Below, piece after piece: positions 7,627 to 15,288 of a DNA stretch of 64,000 nt. The notes beneath the pieces were generated by a model. The model was given only the letters and a program-made list of their open reading frames with translations. It searched no databases and was not told the origin of the DNA. A program made the position numbers and the translations under genes. Source of the DNA: Arthrobacter oryzae (GTDB lineage Bacteria > Actinomycetota > Actinomycetes > Actinomycetales > Micrococcaceae); contig NZ_RBIR01000002.1 of NCBI RefSeq assembly GCF_003634095.1, positions 124,001 through 188,000 on the forward strand, read 5' to 3'. Position 1 is the first letter of the stretch, and every line of letters starts with the position of its first letter.

Positions 7627-9255
7627 TTACTTGGAAACAGTTCCCAGACGGAACTTGAAGGAGGCGTCGAGGGTGGTATCGACACCCTTGACGCCGGTGC
7701 CGGAAATGGCAACCTGCGCGCCCTGGAGCAACGGAAGCGTGGAGATGTCCTTGGCGAGGGCATTCTGGGCATCCTTGATCGTGGACTCGCGCTGAGTCTT
7801 GTCGACGGTGGTGAGCTGCTTGTTGATCAGATCCGTGACAGTGGGGTTGTTGTAGTGGTTCTTCAGGAAGCCGCCATCCGGGAAGAACGGGGTCAGGTAG
7901 TTGTCGGCGTCGCTGAAGTCCGGGAACCAGCCAAACTGGAACAGCGGGTATTCGTCGGCCCGGCTGGCCTTGCTGTAGGTGACCCACTCCGTGGACTGCA
8001 GGTTGACCTTGAACAAGCCGGACTTTTCCAGCTGGTCCTTGATCATGGCGTACTCGTCGCCAGAGGACTTGCCGTAGTGGTCCGGGTTGTACTGCAGGTT
8101 CAGAGACACCGGCGTTGTCACGCCGGCGTCGGTCAGGACCTTCTTTGCCTTGTCCAGGCTGGGCTTGCCGGCGTCGCCGTAGGCGTCCTTGAATGATTCG
8201 TTGGCGCCGAGGAAGCCGCTGGGGACGTTGGAGTACAGGGGCAGGTAGGTGCCCTTGTAGACCTGGTCCGCGATGGCCTGGCGGTCAACGAGGTTGGCGA
8301 TGGCCTGACGGACGGCGAGAGCCTTGGCGGGACTGGCCTCCGCGGTCTTGGCGCCGTACGGCATGGTGTTGAAGTTGAACGTGATGTAGCGGATTTCGCC
8401 GCCGGGGCCAACGTTGACCTTGACCTTGGAGTCCTTCTTCAGGTCATCGATGTCCGTGGCGCTCAGGGAGCGGTTTGCGACGTCGATGTTGCCCTGCTGG
8501 ATGTCCAGCTTCATGTTGGTGGGGTCCGCGTAGTACTTGATCGTGGCGGCGTCGTTGGCCGGCTTGCCGAGGACGCCCTTGTAGTCCGGGAACGCCTTGA
8601 AGCTGATCAGCTCGTTCTTCTTGTACGTGTCGATCGTGTACTGGCCGTAGAACGCCTTGGCCTTGACGATCGAGTCATCGTCCAGCAGCTTGTCGGCCGG
8701 GAAGACTTCATCGTCCACGATCGGCGCGGCGGGGCTGCTGAGGATCTGCGCGAAGGTCTGGTCGTTTGCCAGCTTCAGCTTGAAGACAACGGTGTTGGCA
8801 TCGGGGGCGTTGACGCTGGCGACGTTGGCCAGCAGGCTCGCGGGGCCGGCGGGATCATTGATCTTGATCTGCCGGTCGAAGGAGAACTTGACGTCCTTGG
8901 AGTCGAGCGTGTGTCCGTTGGCCCACTTCAGTCCGGGCTTGAGCTTGACCGTGTATTCGGTCGGCGTCGTGAAGGACGCGGACTCGGCCAGGTCCGGAAC
9001 GGGATCGGCACTGCCAGGCTTCGAGTTGAGCAGGAAGGAGTAGATCTGGTTCATCACCATGAAGGAGCCGTTGTCGTACGAGCCCGCCGGATCCAACGCC
9101 GTGACCTTGTCCGTGGTGCCGTAGGCGATTGGACCGCTCGCGGCGGCTGATGACCCGCCAGTGCCGCCGGACGGTCCCGTGCAGGCCGTCAGTGCAAAGG
9201 CGGAAACCCCGGCAAGCGCGATGACGCCCTGCCAGGCCTTTTTGTTCATTGCCAT
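7627..9255 (-). CDS. peptide ABC transporter substrate-binding lipoprotein (DppA/OppA family)
   Basis: A 542-residue solute-binding protein of family 5. The N terminus is a lipoprotein signal (VIALAGVSAFALTACTG) with the lipobox Cys near residue 24, so it is anchored outside the membrane. The mature protein carries the family pattern TALDPAGSYDNGSF, LKPGLKWANG, and later PLFQFGWFPDFSDADNYL. It captures a peptide or related solute for the following permeases. I chose the ATG at 9253-9255 (MAMNKK); ATG at 9247-9249 is possible, and the frame upstream to 9300 has no signal character. It is the first gene of the operon; a perfect palindrome lies about 120 nt upstream. Confidence 0.93.
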   Translation of the reverse strand: MAMNKKAWQGVIALAGVSAFALTACTGPSGGTGGSSAAASGPIAYGTTDKVTALDPAGSYDNGSFMVMNQIYSFLLNSKPGSADPVPDLAESASFTTPTEYTVKLKPGLKWANGHTLDSKDVKFSFDRQIKINDPAGPASLLANVASVNAPDANTVVFKLKLANDQTFAQILSSPAAPIVDDEVFPADKLLDDDSIVKAKAFYGQYTIDTYKKNELISFKAFPDYKGVLGKPANDAATIKYYADPTNMKLDIQQGNIDVANRSLSATDIDDLKKDSKVKVNVGPGGEIRYITFNFNTMPYGAKTAEASPAKALAVRQAIANLVDRQAIADQVYKGTYLPLYSNVPSGFLGANESFKDAYGDAGKPSLDKAKKVLTDAGVTTPVSLNLQYNPDHYGKSSGDEYAMIKDQLEKSGLFKVNLQSTEWVTYSKASRADEYPLFQFGWFPDFSDADNYLTPFFPDGGFLKNHYNNPTVTDLINKQLTTVDKTQRESTIKDAQNALAKDISTLPLLQGAQVAISGTGVKGVDTTLDASFKFRLGTVSK

Positions 9256-9557
9256 CTGTGAACTTTCTGTTCGATGCGTTCTAGCGCAGCCCGAAGTCAA
9301 ACGAGTGACTCGTCGGGCGGCACGCTTTGCTGATCCCTTGATTCAACCAGACAATCATTCGGTGAAACGTTGCATTTTGTGAGTTGAGACACAAAATTTA
9401 CACGATTCGAAGGTTTCTCTCATTTTCTTCAGAATTCCGTCCGGTTCTTCGACAGGCGCGCGGAGCGGAACGGGAGGCGACGGGCGAGGAACGGCGGCGG
9501 AACGCACGCGGACTACAGACGACAAAGGCACGATGAATCGCCGCAGCGTGCAGACGA
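9256..9557 (-). other. upstream region of the peptide transporter operon
   Basis: About 300 bases without a credible gene. It is AT-richer than its surroundings around 9340-9440 and holds a perfect 8-bp-arm palindrome (listed separately). A TAAATT on the minus strand overlapping the palindrome edge (9395-9400) could be the -10 of the transporter promoter, but I see no matching -35. Confidence 0.5.
9374..9397. promoter_or_regulatory. palindrome ATTTTGTG-N8-CACAAAAT, likely operator
   Basis: ATTTTGTG at 9374-9381 and CACAAAAT at 9390-9397 are exact inverted copies with an 8-nt centre. The site is AT-rich in a GC-rich genome and sits upstream of the peptide-binding protein gene, overlapping a possible -10. 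A repressor site for the transporter is the simplest reading. No regulator gene is adjacent. Confidence 0.5.
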
Positions 9558-9599
9558 CGAAGGGCCCCACCGCCCTGAACTGTTCGGTGGGACCCTTCG
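9558..9599. terminator. terminator hairpin downstream of mnmA
   Basis: CGAAGGGCCCCACCG (9558-9572) pairs with CGGTGGGACCCTTCG (9585-9599) with one mismatch and a 12-nt loop. It lies 22 nt past the mnmA stop and insulates it from the transporter promoter region. Confidence 0.75.
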
Positions 9600-9620
9600 C
9601 TGGACTCGGGTGTGGCTGGC

Positions 9621-10733
9621 CTACAGGGCGGCCCGCTGCAGCGAGCGAGCGGCGTCAATGGTGGCCTGGCCCAGCACGCGGCTCCCCTGGTAGAGGACCA
9701 CAGTCTGGCCCGGGGCCACGCCGCGCAGCGGCTCCTCGAGGGTGACCACGAGCCCGTCCCCGGCCATGTGGGCGCGTGCCGGAACCGGGTCGCCGTGGGC
9801 GCGGACCTGGGCGTAGCAGTCGAAGTCCTCGCCCGTGGCCACTTCGGCAATGGGCAGGCCCGCCCAGGAGACTTTGATGCCGCGGATTTCGTCGATGGCG
9901 AGCAGCGCCTCCGGGCCCACCACCACCTTATTTTCCTTCGGCCGGATCTCCAGCACGAAGCGCGGCTTGCCGTCTGCCGCCGGGGTGCCAAGCTTTAGGC
10001 CCCGGCGCTGGCCGACAGTGAAGGCGTTGGCGCCGGGGTGTTCGCCAACCTTGGCCCCGGACTCGTCCACGATGTCGCCCGTGGTCATTTCGATCTTTTC
10101 GGCCAGCCAGCCGGCGGTATCGCCGTCGGGGATGAAGCAGATGTCGTGGCTGTCGGGCTTGTTCGCCACTGACAGGCCGCGGCGCTCCGCTTCCGCACGG
10201 ACCTCGGCCTTTGACGGCGTGTCAGCGAGCGGGAACATCGAATGCTTGAGCTGCTCGTGGGTCAACACACCGAGCACGTAGCTCTGGTCCTTGGCCCAGT
10301 CCGCGGCGCGGTGGAGCTCGGGATTGCCGTCCGCGTCGGTGATCACCTTGGCATAGTGGCCGGTGCAGACGGCGTCGAAGCCCAGCGCGATGGCCTTCTC
10401 CAGCAGGGCGGCGAACTTGATCCGCTCGTTGCAGCGCATGCACGGGTTGGGCGTGCGCCCGGCGGCATATTCGTCGATGAAGTCCTGGACGACGTCTTCC
10501 TTGAACCGCTCGGAGAAATCCCAGACGTAGTACGGGATCCCGAGGATGTCGCAGGCGCGCCAGGCGTCGCGCGAGTCCTCGATCGTGCAGCAGCCGCGGC
10601 TGCCCGTTCGCAGGGTGCCCGGCATCCGGGAGAGCGCAAGGTGGACCCCGACGACGTCGTGTCCCGCTTCGACCGCGCGGGCGGCGGCAACGGCGGAATC
10701 AACGCCGCCGCTCATGGCTGCAAGAACTCGCAT
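9621..10733 (-). CDS. mnmA: tRNA-specific 2-thiouridylase MnmA
   Basis: A 370-residue enzyme that thiolates U34 of Lys, Glu and Gln tRNAs using sulfur passed from a cysteine desulfurase. The PP-loop [10 protein letters not shown] is at residues 8-17. The two catalytic cysteines are in [12 protein letters not shown] and [11 protein letters not shown], and the family motif [11 protein letters not shown] is present. The C-terminal beta-barrel domain is complete. The ATG at 10731-10733 begins exactly at [10 protein letters not shown]; the longer open frame to 10874 is leader sequence. In many Actinobacteria mnmA directly follows the cysteine desulfurase gene. Here the flavoprotein gene on the other strand lies between them. 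Confidence 0.95.
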   Translation of the reverse strand: MRVLAAMSGGVDSAVAAARAVEAGHDVVGVHLALSRMPGTLRTGSRGCCTIEDSRDAWRACDILGIPYYVWDFSERFKEDVVQDFIDEYAAGRTPNPCMRCNERIKFAALLEKAIALGFDAVCTGHYAKVITDADGNPELHRAADWAKDQSYVLGVLTHEQLKHSMFPLADTPSKAEVRAEAERRGLSVANKPDSHDICFIPDGDTAGWLAEKIEMTTGDIVDESGAKVGEHPGANAFTVGQRRGLKLGTPAADGKPRFVLEIRPKENKVVVGPEALLAIDEIRGIKVSWAGLPIAEVATGEDFDCYAQVRAHGDPVPARAHMAGDGLVVTLEEPLRGVAPGQTVVLYQGSRVLGQATIDAARSLQRAAL

Positions 10734-10861
10734 ACTGGCTTTCTCTAGCTGTCGGGGGTAGGGCCGGCTTGGGCCGATCTGTGGCACGGGACGGCGGCAC
10801 GAATGAAAACAACGATTCGGACGGTACCCCTTGGGCCGGATAGCACAAAGCCTGCGGCCCC

Positions 10862-10891
10862 ATTCTATCGCCACGCCGATTCCCCGCCCAA
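10862..10891 (-). promoter_or_regulatory. predicted mnmA promoter
   Basis: On the minus strand, -35 TTGGGC (10886-10891) and -10 TAGAAT (10862-10867) are separated by 18 nt. Start would be near 10855, giving a leader of about 120 nt. It is back to back with the promoter of the flavoprotein gene. Confidence 0.55.
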
Positions 10892-10897
10892 AACCCC

Positions 10898-10927
10898 TTG
10901 ACCTGCAGCGGACGGCGAATCTAAAAT
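10898..10927 (+). promoter_or_regulatory. predicted promoter of the ferredoxin-reductase-like gene
   Basis: -35 TTGACC (10898-10903) and -10 TAAAAT (10922-10927) with an 18-nt spacer form a good housekeeping promoter. The -10 lies inside the left arm of an inverted repeat. Start near 10934 gives a leader of about 175 nt that contains short direct repeats. Confidence 0.65.
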
Positions 10928-10946
10928 CAAGCGAAATTATTTTAGA
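10920..10946. promoter_or_regulatory. operator-like inverted repeat TCTAAAAT-N11-ATTTTAGA
   Basis: Perfect 8-bp arms at 10920-10927 and 10939-10946 flank 11 nt. The left arm contains the -10 hexamer and the right arm covers the start of transcription. Bound protein would block RNA polymerase. The same element, with one mismatch and identical spacing, overlaps the -10 of doxX at 14551-14577. Confidence 0.6.
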
Positions 10947-11053
10947 TCTGCTACTACAGACCCGGCCGGCGTCACCGTGCGGCGCATCGACGAGGGGACC
11001 GCGCCCCGGTTCCGGCTCCGCGGAACCGAACGGCGGGAGTCCCCGCAGAGCTT

Positions 11054-11095
11054 AGAACCAGCACAGCTCACAGCACAGCTCAGAACCAGCACAGC
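11054..11095 (+). repeat. 14-bp direct repeat in the leader of the flavoprotein gene
   Basis: AGAACCAGCACAGC occurs at 11054-11067 and 11082-11095 (period 28), with a partial third copy CAGCACAGCT between them. The repeat lies just upstream of the start codon at 11111. Confidence 0.6.
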
Positions 11096-11110
11096 GGAAT
11101 CGAGCGGACC

Positions 11111-12367
11111 ATGGCCAATGAAGACATCGTGATCGTGGGCGGCGGCCTGGCGGGGGCCACCGCCGCCAAGACCCTGCGCGCGGAGGGCTTTTCCGGACGC
11201 ATCGTGGTGCTCGCCGCGGAGGCCCATCCGCCGTACCTCCGCCCGCCGCTGTCAAAGGACTACCTGCTGGGCAAATCCGGCGAGGACGCCCTGCCGGTGG
11301 TGCCGGACGACTGGTACAGCACCAACGACGTCGACCTGCGGCTCGGGGCCCGGGCCGCAGAACTGGACACGGCCGCCCGTGTGTTGGTCCTGGACGACGG
11401 CAGCCGGCTGGAGTACACGTCGTTGCTGCTCGCGACCGGGGCGCGCCCGCGCAGCATCCCGCTGCCGGGCGCCGGCCTGGCGGGGGTCAGCACGTTCCGC
11501 ACGGTAGAGGATAGCCGCCGTCTCCGCGACGCCCTCGCCGGCGGCGGCCGGAACGTGGTGATGGTCGGCTCGGGCTGGATCGGGATGGAGCTTGCCGCAG
11601 CCGCGAGCAGCTACGGCAGCACGGTCACCCTGCTGGGGCTCGAAGACGTGCCGCTGGCCGCGGCTGTGGGCCCCGAGGTGGGCGGCTTCTTCCGCTCCCT
11701 GCACGAGGCCCACGGCGTGCGCTTCCGACTGCCGGCCTCGGCGGCGGAAATCACCGGCGCCTCCGGACAGGTCACTGGCGTGCGCACGGACAGCGGCGAA
11801 ATCCTCCCGGCGGACCTCGTGGTGATTGCGGTGGGGGTGGTTCCCGAGACGGGGCTGGCGGAGGCAGCCGGCATCGGCGTCCGCAACGGCATCCTCACCG
11901 ACGCCGCGCTACGCACCGGGACCGCCGGGATCTTCGCGGCCGGGGACGTCGCCAATGCCCTGCACCCCTTCACCGGCGAGCGCCACCGCAGCGAGCACTG
12001 GTCCAACGCCCTAAACGGCGGCAAGGTGGCCGCCCGGGCCATGCTCGGCGTCGATGCCGTGCTGGACACCATCCCTTACTTCTACACCGACCAATACGAG
12101 GTCAGCATGGAATATTCGGGCTTCCCCTCCCTCGCTTCCGGGTCCCCGGTCATCCGCGGTTCGCTCGAGGACAAGTCATTCATGGCGTTCTGGCAGAGCG
12201 AGGGCAGGGTGGTGGCCGGGATGAACGTCAATTGGCCCCGCGCCGCCAAGCCGCAAAAGGCGATCAAGGCGCTCATCAACGCGCGCACCGCCGTCAGCCC
12301 GGAGCTCCTCACTGACCCGTCGGCGCCGCTGGATCAGCTGTTGGATCAGCTCCCGCCGGAAGCCTGA
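11111..12367 (+). CDS. FAD-dependent ferredoxin/putidaredoxin reductase-like protein
   Basis: A 418-residue flavoprotein of the NAD(P)H-rubredoxin/putidaredoxin reductase group. FAD-binding [13 protein letters not shown] lies at residues 10-22, the [12 protein letters not shown] motif follows, an NAD(P)-binding [13 protein letters not shown] near 155, and the second FAD motif [10 protein letters not shown] near 277. A C-terminal reductase domain ([15 protein letters not shown]) completes it. Such enzymes pass electrons from NAD(P)H to a small ferredoxin; no ferredoxin gene is adjacent. ATG at 11111 starts directly at [12 protein letters not shown]; the ribosome binding site is weak. Its 3' end overlaps the convergent cysteine desulfurase gene by 22 nt. 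Confidence 0.92.
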   Translation: MANEDIVIVGGGLAGATAAKTLRAEGFSGRIVVLAAEAHPPYLRPPLSKDYLLGKSGEDALPVVPDDWYSTNDVDLRLGARAAELDTAARVLVLDDGSRLEYTSLLLATGARPRSIPLPGAGLAGVSTFRTVEDSRRLRDALAGGGRNVVMVGSGWIGMELAAAASSYGSTVTLLGLEDVPLAAAVGPEVGGFFRSLHEAHGVRFRLPASAAEITGASGQVTGVRTDSGEILPADLVVIAVGVVPETGLAEAAGIGVRNGILTDAALRTGTAGIFAAGDVANALHPFTGERHRSEHWSNALNGGKVAARAMLGVDAVLDTIPYFYTDQYEVSMEYSGFPSLASGSPVIRGSLEDKSFMAFWQSEGRVVAGMNVNWPRAAKPQKAIKALINARTAVSPELLTDPSAPLDQLLDQLPPEA

Positions 12368-13587
12368 CGCGCAGTTTCACGGGCGACCGTGCCCGCGGTC
12401 TGGATGCTGGACTCATGGCCGGCCATGCCCGCCTGGCGTGCCCGGGCGTAGGCGCCCGGGAGCGCGGCAAGCACGGCGTCGACGTCGGCGTCGGTCGAGG
12501 AATGCCCGAGCGTGAACCGCTGCGCCCCCCTGGCCGCGTCCTCGTCCAGGCCCATGGCCAGCAGCACGTGGGAGGGCCTCGGAACGCCCGCGGTGCAGGC
12601 GGAACCCGTGGAGGATTCGACGCCGGCCAGGTCCAGCAGGAACAGCAACGAGTCGCCCTCGCAGCCCGGGAACGTGAAATGCGCATTGCCGGGCAGCCGC
12701 CCGGGACCGGGGGCGCCCCTCAGCACCGCCTCGGGAACAGCCTCCCGGACGCCGTCGATCAGCCGGTCCCGCAGGGCGGCGATCCGCGCCGCTTCCGGGG
12801 CGAGCCTCGCGGTAGCCGCTTCGGCGGCCGCGGCGAAGGCGGCGATCGAGGCGGTGTCCAGAGTGCCGGAACGCACGTCCCGCTCCTGGCCGCCGCCATG
12901 CTGCACGGGCGTCAGCTTGACCGCACGCCCCAGAAACAGGGCACCGACCCCCACGGGGCCGCCGATCTTGTGCCCGGAGACGGACATGGCATCCAGGCCG
13001 GTGCCGCGGAAGTCCACGGGGACCGAACCGAACGCCTGAACGGCGTCGGAGTGCACAGGCACGCCGGCACGGTGCGCCAGCTCCACGATGCGGGCGATCG
13101 GCTCAATCGTGCCGACCTCGTTGTTGGCCCACATGACGCTCACCAGGGCGATCGACGCCGGATCACGGGCCAGCTCCGCCTCCAGCACGGCCATGTCCAC
13201 CACGCCGTCGGCGTCGACGGGAAGCCAGCAGACGTCGGCCCCCTCGTGCCGCTCGAGCCATTCAACCGTGTCCAGGACGGCGTGGTGCTCGACGCTAGAG
13301 CACAGGATCCGGGTGCGTGCGGGGTCCTCCGCGCGCCGGGCCCAGTACAGCCCCTTGACGGCAAGGTTGTCCGCTTCCGTGCCGCCCGAGGTGAAGATGA
13401 CTTCGGAGGGATGGGCCCCGGCCGCGGCGGCCAGGGCCTCGCGGGCATCCTCCACGACACGGCGCGCCCGGCGGCCCGAGCCGTGCAAAGAGGAGGGGTT
13501 CCCGGTCCGGGCGAGTTCGCGCGTTAAGGCCGCCAGAGCTTCGGGAGCAAGGGACGTGGTGGCGGCATGATCCAGATATACGGGCAC
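12346..13587 (-). CDS. iscS: cysteine desulfurase (IscS/NifS class V aminotransferase)
   Basis: A 413-residue PLP enzyme that releases sulfur from cysteine for Fe-S clusters and tRNA thiolation. The N terminus [11 protein letters not shown] is diagnostic. HHAVLDT is present, the PLP lysine is in [13 protein letters not shown], and the catalytic cysteine loop reads STGSACTAG. It has a short Ala/Gln/Thr C-terminal extension. The GTG at 13585-13587 is the family-typical start and is preceded at exactly 6 nt by TAGAAT with no ribosome binding site, so the transcript is probably leaderless. Its likely sulfur acceptor MnmA is encoded 1.6 kb downstream on the same strand. Group I/II assignment is tentative. 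Confidence 0.93.
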   Translation of the reverse strand: MPVYLDHAATTSLAPEALAALTRELARTGNPSSLHGSGRRARRVVEDAREALAAAAGAHPSEVIFTSGGTEADNLAVKGLYWARRAEDPARTRILCSSVEHHAVLDTVEWLERHEGADVCWLPVDADGVVDMAVLEAELARDPASIALVSVMWANNEVGTIEPIARIVELAHRAGVPVHSDAVQAFGSVPVDFRGTGLDAMSVSGHKIGGPVGVGALFLGRAVKLTPVQHGGGQERDVRSGTLDTASIAAFAAAAEAATARLAPEAARIAALRDRLIDGVREAVPEAVLRGAPGPGRLPGNAHFTFPGCEGDSLLFLLDLAGVESSTGSACTAGVPRPSHVLLAMGLDEDAARGAQRFTLGHSSTDADVDAVLAALPGAYARARQAGMAGHESSIQTAGTVARETARQASGGS

Positions 13588-13593
13588 ACGCCA

Positions 13594-13599
13594 ATTCTA
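13594..13599 (-). promoter_or_regulatory. -10 box TAGAAT of leaderless iscS
   Basis: TAGAAT on the minus strand, then TGGCGT (6 nt), then GTG of iscS. It is a near-consensus -10 with the same spacing as several other genes here. Confidence 0.6.
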
Positions 13600-13689
13600 C
13601 CCGCGGCCCGGGTGGCAACGGGTGGGCTGTCAGGCGCTTGGCGCCCCGGCATACCCCGGCTCCGCGGCACCTTTCGGGACCGGTCCCCT

Positions 13690-13731
13690 TGCTCCACGAC
13701 CGGTCACGACTGCTCCACGACTGGTCACGAA
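13690..13731. repeat. 21-bp tandem duplication downstream of the SufR-like gene
   Basis: Two adjacent 21-bp units (13690-13710 and 13711-13731) differ at two positions and carry CCGGTCACGA and CTGGTCACGA. The second unit overlaps the last codons and stop of the regulator gene. Confidence 0.7.
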
Positions 13732-14498
13732 GGCAGGATCCGGGCACAGCATTGCCCGGGCCGCGCCTTCCCTTGCTCCCTGAGATCTTCGATGGCGAGC
13801 GCTTCCACCCGTCCGGGGTCGATCCCCAAAGCCGCGGAGGCGCCGCCAAGGAACGCTCCGTTCATCGCACAGACCACGTCCGCGTGGCCGGCAGCGAGGC
13901 GATGGAACGGGCAGTTCAACAGCAGCAGGCCCCCGGAGCCGTCGTCCGAGGGACAGTAGCCCTGACCCGCCAGGAAGCTGGCGAAAGGATCGGCACCGCC
14001 CGCGCCGCGGGTGGTCCCTGCCGCCGCGGCTGCCGGCTCGTCCCCCGCTGCCTCGATCGCCAACTCGCCTCCCGCCGCTGCGCCCGCGGCCAGGCCCCTG
14101 GCCCGGGCGGCCCGGAGCAGGGCATCGCGGGGCGATCCGCCGTCGCGGGTCGCGGCTTCGATGGCGGAAACGAGCAGCTCGGCGGCGAGGTCATAGTGGC
14201 GGTCCGGGACCGATGCTGCCACCTCGTCCACGGCGGACCGGTACAGCTTCGCCGGGCGTCCCGACCCGGGGCCCTCGCGCCCGCCAAGCTTGCGGAATTC
14301 AACGGCCAGCAGCCCATCCTTCACGAGCCGGTCCAGGTGGAAGGAGGCGGTACTCCGCGCAAGTCCCAGGGCCCCGGCGGCATCGTCCCGGCTGACCGCG
14401 TCGGAGGCTGAAGCGACGAAGTCAAACAGCCTCCTGCGGCTCTCGTCCCCCAGCGACGCGAGCGCAGCGAGCCGGCGGTTCCACGCAAGTTTGGTCAT
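13725..14498 (-). CDS. SufR-like winged-helix regulator with C-terminal cysteines
   Basis: A 257-residue transcription factor. Residues 10-75 form an ArsR-type winged helix (DDAAGALGLARSTASFHLDRL). The C-terminal half carries Cys182, Cys196 and Cys210, each separated by 13 residues, in the pattern C..NCPFH...VVC. This resembles SufR-type iron-sulfur sensor regulators, although the fourth family cysteine is absent at the expected place and a CC pair sits at 250-251. An Ala-rich linker lies at 135-165. The ATG at 14496-14498 has TATCCT exactly 6 nt upstream. It is divergent from doxX and adjacent to iscS, so control of redox or sulfur genes is likely. Cluster binding is inferred. Confidence 0.85.
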   Translation of the reverse strand: MTKLAWNRRLAALASLGDESRRRLFDFVASASDAVSRDDAAGALGLARSTASFHLDRLVKDGLLAVEFRKLGGREGPGSGRPAKLYRSAVDEVAASVPDRHYDLAAELLVSAIEAATRDGGSPRDALLRAARARGLAAGAAAGGELAIEAAGDEPAAAAAGTTRGAGGADPFASFLAGQGYCPSDDGSGGLLLLNCPFHRLAAGHADVVCAMNGAFLGGASAALGIDPGRVEALAIEDLREQGKARPGQCCARILPS

Positions 14499-14504
14499 GA
14501 AGCA

Positions 14505-14510
14505 AGGATA
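14505..14510 (-). promoter_or_regulatory. -10 box TATCCT of the leaderless SufR-like regulator gene
   Basis: TATCCT on the minus strand is followed by TGCTTC and the ATG. A CTAAAAA element starts 4 nt away at 14514, so autoregulation is possible. Confidence 0.55.
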
Positions 14511-14512
14511 TC

Positions 14513-14577
14513 TCTAAAAACAAGAATCATTGCTAAATTGCCGTCGGGATTCTAAAATCTGAATATCCAACTTTAGA
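14513..14577. promoter_or_regulatory. CTAAA iterons at 19-bp intervals between regulator and doxX
   Basis: CTAAA occurs at 14514, 14533 and 14552, exactly 19 bp apart, and an inverted CTTTAG follows at 14571-14576. The last pair makes TCTAAAAT-N11-ACTTTAGA, matching the operator-like element at 10920-10946 except for one base. The elements cover the doxX -35 and -10 and lie beside the regulator's own -10. Confidence 0.6.
14530..14558 (+). promoter_or_regulatory. predicted doxX promoter
   Basis: -35 TTGCTA (14530-14535) and -10 TAAAAT (14553-14558) with a 17-nt spacer. Both hexamers overlap CTAAA elements. Start would be near 14565, leaving a short leader with AAGGAGC before the ATG at 14589. 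Confidence 0.6.
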
Positions 14578-14588
14578 AGGAGCTTGAC

Positions 14589-15020
14589 ATGAAAGTTTCC
14601 CCAGCCCTCTCCAACCCTGCACGGCAGCTTGACGCCGACCGCCACCGCCAGGCCTTCCTGTTGCTACGGACGGTCTTTACAGTTGCGCCCATCCTTTTCG
14701 GCCTGGACAAGTTCACCAACCTGCTCACCGACTGGACCATGTACCTGGCCCCGGTGGTGACCTCGGTCATCCCGCTGCCGGCCCAGACCATCATGTACGT
14801 CGTGGGCGGGGTGGAAATCCTCGCCGGCGTGATGGTCGCTTTGCGCCCGCGCTTCGGATCGGCGCTGGTGGCCGCCTGGCTGCTGGGGATCATCATCAAC
14901 CTGCTGATCCTTGGCAGTTTCTACGACGTCGCCCTGCGGGACTTCGGGCTGCTCGTGGGAGCGCTGGCACTGAACCGGCTGGCACCGGGCAGGACCGCGA
15001 AGGCGGCAGCGGCCGCGTAG
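14589..15020 (+). CDS. DoxX-family membrane protein
   Basis: A 143-residue protein with four predicted membrane helices (about residues 25-45, 55-80, 82-105 and 110-130) and short loops, the DoxX fold. DoxX-like proteins are associated with thiol or quinone redox at the membrane, but the substrate of this one is unknown. The ATG at 14589 has AAGGAGC 6-11 nt upstream. It is divergent from the SufR-like regulator, and its promoter overlaps the shared CTAAAAT element. A redox-responsive membrane component is a reasonable inference. It is followed by short repeats and a hairpin, so it is probably monocistronic. Confidence 0.85.
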   Translation: MKVSPALSNPARQLDADRHRQAFLLLRTVFTVAPILFGLDKFTNLLTDWTMYLAPVVTSVIPLPAQTIMYVVGGVEILAGVMVALRPRFGSALVAAWLLGIIINLLILGSFYDVALRDFGLLVGALALNRLAPGRTAKAAAAA

Positions 15021-15030
15021 GCCCCCGGGT

Positions 15031-15092
15031 CCGCTTCGCCAGAATTCGGTCCGCTGCGCCAAAACGCCGCCCTGCTGCGCCAAATTACGGTT
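15031..15092. repeat. three degenerate ~21-bp repeats after doxX
   Basis: Units begin at 15031, 15051 and 15072 and share (C/T)CTGCTGCGCCAAA-like cores (CTTCGCCAGAATT, CTGCGCCAAAACG, CTGCGCCAAATTA). They precede a hairpin at 15098-15125. The function is unknown. Confidence 0.6.
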
Positions 15093-15097
15093 GGCAC

Positions 15098-15125
15098 CCC
15101 CGCGCCTGCCACAGGACGCGGGGGT
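15098..15125. terminator. GC-rich hairpin downstream of doxX
   Basis: CCCCCGCG (15098-15105) pairs with CGCGGGGG (15118-15125) around a 12-nt loop. There is no T-run. It is a possible terminator for doxX. Confidence 0.5.
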
Positions 15126-15288
15126 CGACGGCGGCGGCAATCTTCATGCGCCGCGGCAGGCCAGCCGCCGGGAACCATCCCGGTACGCGCGCTCGTTGTT
15201 CCTCCAGCCGGTTAAACTGGCCACGCCGGGCGCACGCGAACGGTCCGGCGGTCCTTGTGCCGGCACCATCAACGAAAAGGATTTCTGT

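Noticed and set aside
9355..9570. 71-codon minus-strand frame upstream of the peptide-binding protein gene
   Set aside because: It spans the palindrome and most of the mnmA terminator, has no domain or ribosome binding site, and its start region is promoter-like DNA.
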